This document shows positions 8,078 through 15,715 of a DNA stretch of 64,000 nt, one piece after another. Position 1 is the stretch's first letter. Every line of letters starts with the position of its first letter. The DNA comes from G965276765 sp965276825 (lineage in GTDB: Bacteria > Actinomycetota > Acidimicrobiia > Acidimicrobiales > Palsa-688). Both the position numbers and the translations under genes were made by a program. The stretch is from the NCBI GenBank assembly GCA_965276825.1, contig OZ255630.1, positions 682,001-746,000 of the forward strand. Direction: 5' to 3'. The notes under the pieces are model-generated. The model ran no database searches and was not told where the DNA came from. It saw only the letters and a program-made list of their open reading frames with translations.

Positions 8078-9330
8078 AGGTCCTCGCCGGCGTCGACCAC
8101 GACCAGGGTGGCGGGGTCGGCGGCCCACTCGCGCACGTCGATCCCGGCCGGGTCGAGGTAGTCGAGGGCGACCGACCTGGTCACCGCCTCGGGGATGCCG
8201 GTGGCGAGGGTGACCGTGACCCGGGCGCGCTCGCCTCGGACCGGGTCCCAGGTCCCTGCGCCCCGCAGGTGCGTGGCGTGGGCCAACTCGCCCCACGGTC
8301 GGTCGCGGTAGCGGTCCCACTGACCGAGGAAGAAGTCCCTGCAGTGGTAGCCGATCTCGGCGATGCCGGGGTGGGTGGCGGAGATCTCGCGGATGTGGGG
8401 GGCGTAGAGCACGACCTGCCCGCCGTCGGCCACCACCGGCTCGACCTTGTAGAAGCCCTTGGCGCCGGTCCACAGGTCGTCGTACCTGGTCGGCACGAGG
8501 GACAGCACCCGCTCGACGGGCTCGTCGAGGTAGCGGACGTGGGTCGCGGCAGCGACCTGCGCAGCGGCGTCCCACGCCCCGACGGGCTCGCCGAAGGTCG
8601 CCGCGTGGAGGCCGCCGGCCGCCGACGCCGTGACCACGCACAGGGCCAGTCGCTCGCCTGGCAGGTGCGACGCGGCCTCGTCGATGACCGCCCGCACCGG
8701 GGTCGTGCCGGTCGTGCCGATCAGCTCGGCGCTGGTGATGAGCGCGCCGAGCCAGTGGGTCAGGTCGATCAGCTCCTGTCCGGAGACGCCGGGGACGAGG
8801 TACTTGTTGCCGCCGGAGAAGCCCACCACCTCGTGGGGGAAGACGGGGCCGACCACCAGGGTGACGTCGTGGTCCACCACGGCGCGGTTGACCCGGACGG
8901 GGACCGCCTGGTGGAGGCGACCGCCCGACAGCTCCCCGACGCGGTCGGCGTCGATCGTGCCGACCTCGACGAACGTCGAGGGGTCCCACCAGGCGTGGTT
9001 GGCGACGGACGTGCCCGGATAGCGGACCGCCAGGCCACCGTCGCCGTAGCCGAGGTGGGCGGCGACGGCCGCGTCGGTCATGGGGGCGTGGGTCCCGAGC
9101 GCGAGGAGCACGGTCAGGCGCGAGACCCGGCCGTGCAGGGCGGCGTGGACGGCTCCGAGCAGCAGCGGCAGCGGGCAGCTCCTCGTGGCGTCGGGCACGA
9201 GCACGCACACGCTGCGGCCCCCGAGGTCGGCCGCACCGAGCTGCTCGGCGACGAAGTCGACCACCTCGTCGGGGGTCAGCACCGAGTCCGCACCACCGAT
9301 CCGGGCGACGGTGGCGGGCGGGGGGCTCAT
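8005..9330 (-). CDS. LarA-like (DUF2088) nickel-pincer racemase/epimerase family protein
   Basis: A 441-residue member of the lactate racemase family. Residues known to matter in LarA are visible: the DxxR pair (VPDATRSCP), the first catalytic His (ALGTHAPMT), the second His and cofactor-linking Lys (PHEVVGFSGGNKYLVPG) and the nickel-binding His (LTHWLGAL). The start ATG at 9330 is chosen because the family N-terminus begins there. Several LarA homologues racemise or epimerise other 2-hydroxyacids. The divergent uxaC-uxuB pair 23 bp away suggests a sugar-acid substrate (inference). The larB/C/E cofactor genes are not in the window. Confidence 0.82.
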   Translation of the reverse strand: MSPPPATVARIGGADSVLTPDEVVDFVAEQLGAADLGGRSVCVLVPDATRSCPLPLLLGAVHAALHGRVSRLTVLLALGTHAPMTDAAVAAHLGYGDGGLAVRYPGTSVANHAWWDPSTFVEVGTIDADRVGELSGGRLHQAVPVRVNRAVVDHDVTLVVGPVFPHEVVGFSGGNKYLVPGVSGQELIDLTHWLGALITSAELIGTTGTTPVRAVIDEAASHLPGERLALCVVTASAAGGLHAATFGEPVGAWDAAAQVAAATHVRYLDEPVERVLSLVPTRYDDLWTGAKGFYKVEPVVADGGQVVLYAPHIREISATHPGIAEIGYHCRDFFLGQWDRYRDRPWGELAHATHLRGAGTWDPVRGERARVTVTLATGIPEAVTRSVALDYLDPAGIDVREWAADPATLVVVDAGEDLYRLRRPLSDSAGSNWAGTTTSSP

Positions 9331-9353
9331 GGCGCACCGGTCATCATACGGAG

Positions 9354-10769
9354 GTGCCACCACCTCCCATCGCCCTGCACCCTGACCGGCTGTTGCCGGC
9401 CGAGCCCGGCCAGCGGGCCGTCGCCAGAAGGATCTACGCGGCGGTGGCCGGCCTCCCGATCCTGTCACCCCACGGCCACGTCGATGCCCGCCTGCTCCTC
9501 GACGACGAGCCCTTCGCCGACCCGGCGTCGCTGCTGGTCACCCCCGACCACTACGTGACCCGCCTGCTGCACGCCGGCGGGGTCGACCTGGGCGACCTCG
9601 GGGTGGGGCGCGGGCCTCTCGGCGAGCCCGCCGCCCGCCGGGCCTGGCGGCTCCTCTGCGAGCACTGGGAGCTGTTCCGGGCCACGCCGGTGCGGGCCTG
9701 GCTGGAGGCCGAGCTGGTCGAGATCTTCGGTGTCGACCTCCGTCCGTCGGCGGCCACCGCCGACGAGGTCTACGACCGGATCGCCATCTGCCTGGCCGAT
9801 CCCGCCTACGGGCCGCGCGCCCTCTACGAGCGCTTCGGCATCGAGGTGCTGGCGACCACCGACGACCCCTGCGACGACCTGTCGGCCCACGCCGCCCTCG
9901 CCGCCGACCCGGGGTGGACCGGCCGGGTCGTCCCGACCTTCCGGCCCGACCGCTACCTGGAGGCGTGCGACGTCGGATGGCCCGACGCGGTCGGCCGCCT
10001 CGGCGTCGCGGCCGACGTCGACACCGGCGACTACCCCGGCTACCTCCTGGCCCTCGAAGCCCGCCGGCGCGCCTTCGTGGCCCAGGGGGCCACGTCCGCG
10101 GACCACAGCCACGCCGACGTCGGGACCGAGCCCCTCGACCCCGGCGAGGCGGCGAGGATCTACCGGGCCGCGCTGACCGGGGAGGCGAGTGCCGCCGAGG
10201 GCGTGGCCTTCCGCCGGCACATGCTCGGCGAGATGGCCAGGATGTCGTGCGACGACGGACTGGCCATGTCGCTGCACCCCGGCATACGGCGCAACCACCA
10301 CCGCCCGACCTTCGAGCGCTTCGGGCCCGACACCGGCCACGACATCCCGATCCGCATCGAGCTCACCGACGCCCTGCGCCCCCTCCTCGACCGCTTCGGG
10401 ACGGCGGCGGGCTTTCACCTGCTCGTCTTCACCGTCGACGAGACGGTCTGGTCGCGGGAGCTGGCGCCGCTGGCCGGGTTCTACCCGTCGGTGTACGCCG
10501 GCGTGCCGTGGTGGTTCCTCGACGCGCCCGACGCCATGCGCCGCTTCCGCGCGGGGGTGACCGAGACGGCCGGGTTTCGCCGCACCACCGGCTTCGTCGA
10601 CGACACCAGGGCGTACTGCTCGATCCCGGCCCGCCACGACATGGCCAGGAGGGTCGACGCCGGCGTGCTGGCCCGCCTCGTCGTCGAGCACCGCCTCGAC
10701 GAGGGCGAGGCCGTCGAGACCGCCGTCGACCTGGTGTCGGTGCGCCCGGTCGAGGCGTGGAAGCTGTGA
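9354..10769 (+). CDS. uxaC: Glucuronate (uronate) isomerase
   Basis: Interconverts D-glucuronate/D-fructuronate and D-galacturonate/D-tagaturonate in hexuronate breakdown; amidohydrolase fold. The 471-residue length is normal. Landmarks are the metal-binding HxH motif near the N-terminus (SPHGHVDARLLL), the NHHRPTFERFGPDTGHDIP segment and the C-terminal TGFVDDTRAYCSIPARHD block. The GTG at 9354 is the first start in frame. Its TGA overlaps the GTG of the next gene (GTGA), so the two are translationally coupled. Confidence 0.93.
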   Translation: MPPPPIALHPDRLLPAEPGQRAVARRIYAAVAGLPILSPHGHVDARLLLDDEPFADPASLLVTPDHYVTRLLHAGGVDLGDLGVGRGPLGEPAARRAWRLLCEHWELFRATPVRAWLEAELVEIFGVDLRPSAATADEVYDRIAICLADPAYGPRALYERFGIEVLATTDDPCDDLSAHAALAADPGWTGRVVPTFRPDRYLEACDVGWPDAVGRLGVAADVDTGDYPGYLLALEARRRAFVAQGATSADHSHADVGTEPLDPGEAARIYRAALTGEASAAEGVAFRRHMLGEMARMSCDDGLAMSLHPGIRRNHHRPTFERFGPDTGHDIPIRIELTDALRPLLDRFGTAAGFHLLVFTVDETVWSRELAPLAGFYPSVYAGVPWWFLDAPDAMRRFRAGVTETAGFRRTTGFVDDTRAYCSIPARHDMARRVDAGVLARLVVEHRLDEGEAVETAVDLVSVRPVEAWKL

Positions 10770-12337
10770 GCCCGCCTTGGCGTGCGACCCGGCCAGCAGA
10801 GGGCCCGCCTTGGCGTGCGACCCGGCCAGCAGAGGGCCCGCCTTGGCGTGCGACCCGGCCAGCAGAGGGCCCGCCTTGGCGTGCGACCCGGCCAGCAGAG
10901 GGCCCGCCTTGGCGTGCGACCCGGCCAGCAGAGGGCCCGCCTTGGCGTGCGACCCGGCCAGCAGAGAGCCCGTCGGGCCACCTCCTGCGCCGCGACGGGC
11001 CGGCGGCGCCGGTCCGGCTCGTGCACCTCGGGCTCGGCCACTTCTTCCGGGCCCACCAGGCCTGGTACAGCGACCACGCCCCCGACGCCGGCGGGTGGGG
11101 GATCGCGGCGTTCTCCGGGCGCGGCGGCGGCCCGCTCGTCGACGGCCTCGCCGCTCAGGGCGGCCTCTACACCCTGGTGACCAGGGGGGCGGACGTCGAT
11201 CGCTTCGAGGTGGTGACCAGCGTGGCGCGGGTCCACGCCGGCACCGACCACGCCGCCTGGCTCGGCTACCTGACCGACCGGGACGTCGCAGTGGTGACCA
11301 CGACCGTGACCGAGGCGGGCTACTGCCGCGATCGGCGCGGCGGCCTCGACCGCGGGAGGCGGGACGTGGGCGCCGACGTCGCCGCCCTGCGCGCCGACCC
11401 GACCGCCGCGGTGCGCAGCGCGCCGGCGAAGATCCTGGCGGGACTCCTGGGCCGGCGGCGCGCCGATGCCGGGCCGCTCGCCGTGGTCCCCTGCGACAAC
11501 CTGGCGGCCAACGGGGCCGTCGTCGAGCGGGTGGTGCGCGAGATGGCGTCGCTGGTCGCCCCCGACCTCTCGGCGTGGATGGACGCCTCGGTGTCGTTCG
11601 TGACCACCGTCGTCGACCGCATCACGCCGCGGCCCGTGGCGGCGGACGGGGTCGGCGTGACCGAGGCCACGGGCGTCGACGATCGCTGCCCGGTCGTCAC
11701 GGAGCCCTTCGCGGAGTGGGTCTTGGCGGGTGGCTTCCCTGCCGGCCGGCCCGACTGGGAGGGCGCCGGCGCGGTCGTCACCGGTGACGCCACCCCCTTC
11801 GAGGACCGCAAGCTCTGGCTGCTCAACGGCGGCCACTCCCTCCTCGCCTACGCCGGGTCCTTGCGCGGCCACGAGACGGTCGCCGACGCGGTGGTCGACG
11901 ACGTCTGCCGGTCGTGGCTCGAGGACTGGTGGGACGAGGCGTCGGCCCACCTCGACCAGCCCACCGCCGAGATCACCGCCTACCGCGGCGCGCTGGTCGA
12001 CCGGTTCGCCAACCGGCGGATCCGCCACCTGCTGGCCCAGATCGCCGCCGACGGATCGGAGAAGCTCGCCGTCCGGGTGGTGCCGGTCCTGCGGGCGGAG
12101 CGCGCCGCCGGCCGCCTCCCGGCAGGTTCCATCCGGATCGTCGCCGCGTGGATCGCCCACCTCAGGGGGGTGGGGGCGCCCGTGCGCGACGTCGCCGCCG
12201 AGCGCGTGGTCGCCCTGGCCGGCCGGCCCCCCAGGGAGGCGGCTCGGGGGGTGCTCGGGCTGCTCGACCCGCCGTCGGCCGACGACACCGAGCTGGTGGA
12301 CGCGGTGGTGGACGCGGTGGTGGCGGCCGGGACCTGA
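10766..12337 (+). CDS. uxuB: Mannitol dehydrogenase-family protein, probable fructuronate reductase, with N-terminal 11-residue repeats
   Basis: NAD(P)-dependent reduction of fructuronate to mannonate is inferred from the neighbour uxaC; the family also contains mannitol, tagaturonate and arabinitol dehydrogenases. The Rossmann start (VRLVHLGLGHFFRAHQAWY) and the core CDNLAANGAVVERVV and LLNGGHSLLAYAGSLRGH segments are clear. The GTG at 10766 overlaps the uxaC stop. Directly after it come six 11-residue repeats (PPWRATRPAEG) before the fold begins, making 523 residues in place of about 455. No other start lies between the repeats and the Rossmann strand, so the repeats are probably translated. 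Confidence 0.82.
   Translation: MSPPWRATRPAEGPPWRATRPAEGPPWRATRPAEGPPWRATRPAEGPPWRATRPAEGPPWRATRPAESPSGHLLRRDGPAAPVRLVHLGLGHFFRAHQAWYSDHAPDAGGWGIAAFSGRGGGPLVDGLAAQGGLYTLVTRGADVDRFEVVTSVARVHAGTDHAAWLGYLTDRDVAVVTTTVTEAGYCRDRRGGLDRGRRDVGADVAALRADPTAAVRSAPAKILAGLLGRRRADAGPLAVVPCDNLAANGAVVERVVREMASLVAPDLSAWMDASVSFVTTVVDRITPRPVAADGVGVTEATGVDDRCPVVTEPFAEWVLAGGFPAGRPDWEGAGAVVTGDATPFEDRKLWLLNGGHSLLAYAGSLRGHETVADAVVDDVCRSWLEDWWDEASAHLDQPTAEITAYRGALVDRFANRRIRHLLAQIAADGSEKLAVRVVPVLRAERAAGRLPAGSIRIVAAWIAHLRGVGAPVRDVAAERVVALAGRPPREAARGVLGLLDPPSADDTELVDAVVDAVVAAGT
10770..10967. repeat. 33-bp x 6 tandem repeat at the start of uxuB
   Basis: Six head-to-tail copies of a 33-bp unit beginning GCCCGCCTTGGCGTGCGACC, five of them identical and the last with one change. 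The array begins one base after the uxaC stop. Since 33 is divisible by three, each unit adds 11 residues to uxuB without changing frame. Confidence 0.97.
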
Positions 12338-12352
12338 CCGGCGCCCGGCGGT

Positions 12353-12990
12353 TCAGCCGGTCGGGGGAGGCACTCCACCGTCGGGGACGGGCGCGCCGCC
12401 GTCGGACCTCCTCCGCCGCTGGCTGCGGTAGATCGTCGTCTCGCCGACCACGAGGGTGGACAAGGCGATGGCGACCACGGCGGGAGGCAGGAGGGCCAGG
12501 CTGCCGGTCATCTCGGCGACCATCAACAGGACCGAGATGGGGGCGTGGGCGATGGCGCCGAAGCCGGCGGCCATGCCGACGACGACGAAGGCCACCTGGT
12601 CGTGGGCGCCGAGGCCGGCGAGGTGGAGCAGCCTCCAGATCAGGCGCCCGTGGCGCCCCCCATCACCAGGCCGGGCCCGAAGATCCCGCCGGAGCCGCCG
12701 GAGCCGATGCTCGGACCGGTGGCGACCAGCTTGGCGAAGGGGATCAGCACCACGATCCACCACGGCATGACCAGCAGCCGGTGCAGGTCGAGCTGGGTCT
12801 GCAGCTCCCCGTAGCCGGTGCCGAGGACTCCGGGAACGGCGAGGCCGATCGCCCCCACGATCACCCCGGCGACGGCGGGCTTGACGCCGCGAGGGATCCG
12901 CCAGGCGCCGAACCGGTCGGTCAACCCGTAGAACGCCACGGTGCAGGCCTTGGCGACCAGCCCACAGCCGATGCCGACGCCTTCTGCGAC
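12353..12990 (-). pseudogene. ClC-type chloride channel, 5'-truncated and frameshifted
   Basis: The minus strand encodes the C-terminal half of a ClC channel/antiporter. One frame gives PRGVKPAVAGVIVGAIG and the filter motif GSGGSGGIFGPG. It runs into a stop at 12640, and the protein continues in another frame as LIWRLLHLAGLG, then VGMAAGFGAIAHAPISVLL and VAEMTGS. A single missing base near 12640-12645 explains the break. The first half of the protein, including the first selectivity motif, is absent upstream, where a tandem repeat array begins. Truncation plus frameshift indicates a decayed gene. Confidence 0.8.
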
Positions 12991-13417
12991 GTGGTCACCG
13001 AGCACACCGACTGGTCGGTGGACGGCATGTGGTTCTTCGACGGGATCTCCCTCCTGATGGCGGCATCCAAGCCAGGCGGCTCCCCGGGAGGCGTCGGCGC
13101 GGCCTGACCGTGTCGGACGCCGGTCCGCCCGCACCTCGGGGCGCTCGCCGTCGGTATCCGACGTAGGCGGCCCCGAGAACCGGAAGATGACCGGCCCCGG
13201 GCATCCTCGGGGCGCTCGGCGTCGGCATCCGACTCGTGGGCGGCCCCGAAAACCGGAAGATGACCGGCCCCGGGCATCCTCGGGCCGCTCGGCGTGGGTA
13301 TCCGACGTGGGCGGCCCGGAGAACCAGGGGATGACCGGCTCGGGCACCGCGCCACCCGGGCACCTCGACGGGGACCGGGCCGGCGCACCTCCGAGCAGCG
13401 GGATCCGGAAGCGGGCG
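12991..13417. other. Gene-free stretch dominated by tandem repeats
   Basis: Between the truncated ClC gene and the frameshifted yaaA. Apart from the 71-73-bp repeats there is no frame with a start, Shine-Dalgarno sequence and recognisable protein. Confidence 0.5.
13134..13347. repeat. 71-73-bp x 3 imperfect tandem repeat
   Basis: Three head-to-tail copies begin at 13134, 13205 and 13278, each starting CCTCGGG and containing GAACCGGAAGATGACCGGCC with a few substitutions and a 2-base length difference. There is no spacer/repeat alternation, so it is not a CRISPR array. Confidence 0.85.
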
Positions 13418-14204
13418 CTACGGCGGCGGCGCGGGGGTGCCGACGCGCTCCACCACCACGCCGGCCCCGTCGAGGCGGGCCGACCAACCCGGCCACTCGA
13501 AGCGGGCCACGGCGCGCGTCAGCGCTCCGGGGGGACGCAGGCGTCCCGACCTCCAGGAGGTGCCGGGCGAAGCGGCCCTTGGCCGCCTTGGCTTCGTGTC
13601 CGACGGCGCGCCCTGAGGCCGTGAGGAACACCACGCGCACGATGCGGGCGCCGGCGGCGAGGGCGTCGAGGTCGACCGCCCTGGCGTGCTCGGCCGGCAG
13701 CAGGTCCCAGATCGTCGCGCCCCGCGCCACCGCGGCCAGCGCGGCGGTGACCTGCGGCCGCCAGAACGTGGCGAGCGCCCCGACTCCGGGGAGGCGAGCG
13801 CCCATCTTCAGCTTGTAGTCCGGCAGCGGGTCGGCCATCCCGGCCAGGCCGGCGAGGGCGGAGACCACGACCACGTCGTGGGCTGCCGTCTCGGCCCGGC
13901 CCCGAAGGCCGAGGGGGTCGAGGTGGCCCCAGACCACCCCGCGGTAGCGCTGGCCGGCGGGCAGCGCCGGCGCCCCGACGGTGGTCCGGTTGGCCGACCT
14001 GGCCCTCGTCAGGGCCACGCCCCGGACCCCGCAGACCGCTGCGGCCGACCCGTCGTCGACCATGGCGGCGGCCAGTGCGCCGGCGACCAGGCGGCGCGCC
14101 GGCGCCAGGGAGGCGAACCGGCCCGACGCCGGGCGCCACCGCCCCGCACCCCCGGGGGCTTTGCCCTCCGAAGGCGGGAGGAGGATGACGACGGGAGCGG
14201 CCAC
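13418..14204 (-). pseudogene. yaaA: YaaA/DUF328 peroxide-stress protein with a C-terminal frameshift
   Basis: YaaA proteins limit intracellular iron and protect DNA during peroxide stress. The frame from the GTG at 14204 gives the hallmark N-terminus (VILLPPSEGK), the core ADPLPDYKLKMGA and the basic motif GHEAKAAKGRFARHLLEVG. After this the conserved reading moves by one base near 13540, next to a run of six C/G. The second frame gives ALTRAVARFEWPGWSARLDG and stops at 13418. The full length would be about 261 residues, normal for the family. A real mutation or a homopolymer sequencing error would look alike. Confidence 0.75.
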
Positions 14205-14495
14205 GACGCTCAGCCTCCCCGCTCCCGGCCGGCGTCCGCCAACCGCCCGGCGGGAGGGCGGCACGGGAAGGACATTCCCCTCCCTGCTTGCTTGTGCTCG
14301 TTGTCACATGCGGGTTGCAGCCGTGTGCCGTTCGCCATACGTTCATCTTCCGACGGTCGGGGTTGGCCGCTGGTCGCAGCACGGGGGAGACCGGACCACC
14401 CCGACCTCGTCGCGTCCGGCTCCGGGTGACGGCGGGCCACGCCACGACCCGGCCAGGCGGGTGAGACCGGACGGCTCGCGGACTACCGTCGGGGC

Positions 14496-15152
14496 ATGAG
14501 CGGTGAGGTGCGGGCCGAGTTCCACCGCGAGCTCGAGCGCCTGGACATCTCCGTGGCCAGCCTCCTCGGTCTGATCCCCGAGGCCATCGCATCGGCCACC
14601 GAGGCCCTCCTGCGCCCCGACCCCTCCGGCGTCGACGCCGTCGAGCAGTGGCGCACCCTCGTCGAGGACATCTACGGCGACGTCGAGCACACCATCGAGG
14701 TGGTCGTCGCCCGGCAGAGCCCGGTCGCCGGCGACCTGCGGTTCCTGCTCGGCTGCGTCCGGATCGTGCCGGGCCTCCACGAGGTCGTCGACCTGATCGC
14801 CGACGTGGCCGCTCCCGGCCGACGCCACATCAGCCCGTCGCTCACGCCTCGGATCGTGGCCCTGACCGGTGAGCTCGGCCACGCCACCTCCCAGGTGTGG
14901 GCCACCGTGGAGGACGGCTGGTCGACGCGGAGGCCCGACGTGGCCAAGGGCCTGCGCCGGGAGGCCGACGCCATCGCCGAGCTGCGATCCGTCCTCGGCG
15001 CCGAGCTCGCCTCCGGCGCCGTCCCCCTTCCCGTCGCCCTCGAGATGGCCGTGGTCTCGCGCACCTACGACCGCCTCGTCCACCACGGGCTCGTCGTGGC
15101 CGCCCGGCTCCGCCCGCTCTCCACCGGGGCGGTCACCACCCCCCCGGGGTGA
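14496..15152 (+). CDS. PhoU-domain protein
   Basis: A 218-residue all-helical protein with the PhoU fold pattern: an amphipathic N-terminal helix (VRAEFHRELERLDISVASLLGLIPEAI), an acidic DVEHTIEVVVARQSPVAGDLRFL segment matching the conserved PhoU block, and a second three-helix repeat ending with TYDRLVHHGLVV. PhoU proteins tune phosphate transport and signalling. No pst or phoR genes lie beside it, so its role in phosphate control here is only inferred from the domain. Confidence 0.8.
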   Translation: MSGEVRAEFHRELERLDISVASLLGLIPEAIASATEALLRPDPSGVDAVEQWRTLVEDIYGDVEHTIEVVVARQSPVAGDLRFLLGCVRIVPGLHEVVDLIADVAAPGRRHISPSLTPRIVALTGELGHATSQVWATVEDGWSTRRPDVAKGLRREADAIAELRSVLGAELASGAVPLPVALEMAVVSRTYDRLVHHGLVVAARLRPLSTGAVTTPPG

Positions 15153-15197
15153 CCGCCCGCCGCTCGCGACCGCCGACGCGCGCCGTAGCCTGGCCCC

Positions 15198-15596
15198 ATG
15201 GCATCCGAGGTCGACAAGTCCGACGAGCAGTGGCGGGCCGAGCTGAGCCCGGAGCAGTACGAGGTGCTCAGGAAGGCCGGTACGGAGCGACCGTGGTCGG
15301 GCAAGCACGTCAACAACCACGACGACGGCACCTACCACTGCGCAGCGTGCAACGCCGAGCTGTTCCGCTCCGACACCAAGTTCGAGTCGGGCAGCGGCTG
15401 GCCGAGCTTCACCGAGCCCGCCGTGGCCGACGCCGTCGAGCTGATCGAGGACCGCAGCCACGGCATGTCGAGGACCGAGGTGCGGTGCCGGCGCTGCGGG
15501 AGCCACCTGGGCCACGTGTTCGACGACGGCCCCACGCCGAGCGGCCAGCGGTTCTGCATGAACTCGTTGGCCCTGGACTTCGATCCGGCCAGCTGA
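15198..15596 (+). CDS. msrB: Peptide-methionine (R)-S-oxide reductase
   Basis: Repairs oxidised methionine (R-sulfoxide) in proteins, thioredoxin-dependent. The 132-residue protein has both zinc-binding CxxC pairs (CAAC and CRRC), the substrate-binding SGSGWPSF motif and the catalytic Cys near the C-terminus (RFCMNSLALDF, where Ile is more usual than Met after the Cys). The ATG start at 15198 fits the family N-terminus (SDEQWRAELSPEQYEVLRKAGTE-type). Its stop codon is the first base triplet of a tandem repeat. Confidence 0.95.
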   Translation: MASEVDKSDEQWRAELSPEQYEVLRKAGTERPWSGKHVNNHDDGTYHCAACNAELFRSDTKFESGSGWPSFTEPAVADAVELIEDRSHGMSRTEVRCRRCGSHLGHVFDDGPTPSGQRFCMNSLALDFDPAS

Positions 15597-15677
15597 GCCC
15601 GGCCACCTGAGCCCGGCCACCTGAGCCCGGCCACCTGAGCCCGGCCAGCTGAGCCCGGCCAGCTGAGCCCAGTTCCT
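15594..15677. repeat. 14-bp x 6 tandem repeat starting at the msrB stop codon
   Basis: Units of TGAGCCCGGCCACC (or ...CAGC) start at 15594, 15608, 15622, 15636, 15650 and 15664. The first TGA is the stop codon of msrB. The array fills most of the gap to the helicase gene at 15716. Confidence 0.93.
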
Positions 15678-15715
15678 GGACGCCGACGTCACCCCCCACC
15701 GGTAGCGTCCCGGCC

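Noticed and set aside
10770..10967. CRISPR-like 33-bp periodicity
   Set aside because: Units are head to tail without spacers and are coding in the uxuB frame.
13134..13347. CRISPR array
   Set aside because: The repeat units are 71-73 bp, directly adjacent, with no unique spacers and no cas genes nearby.
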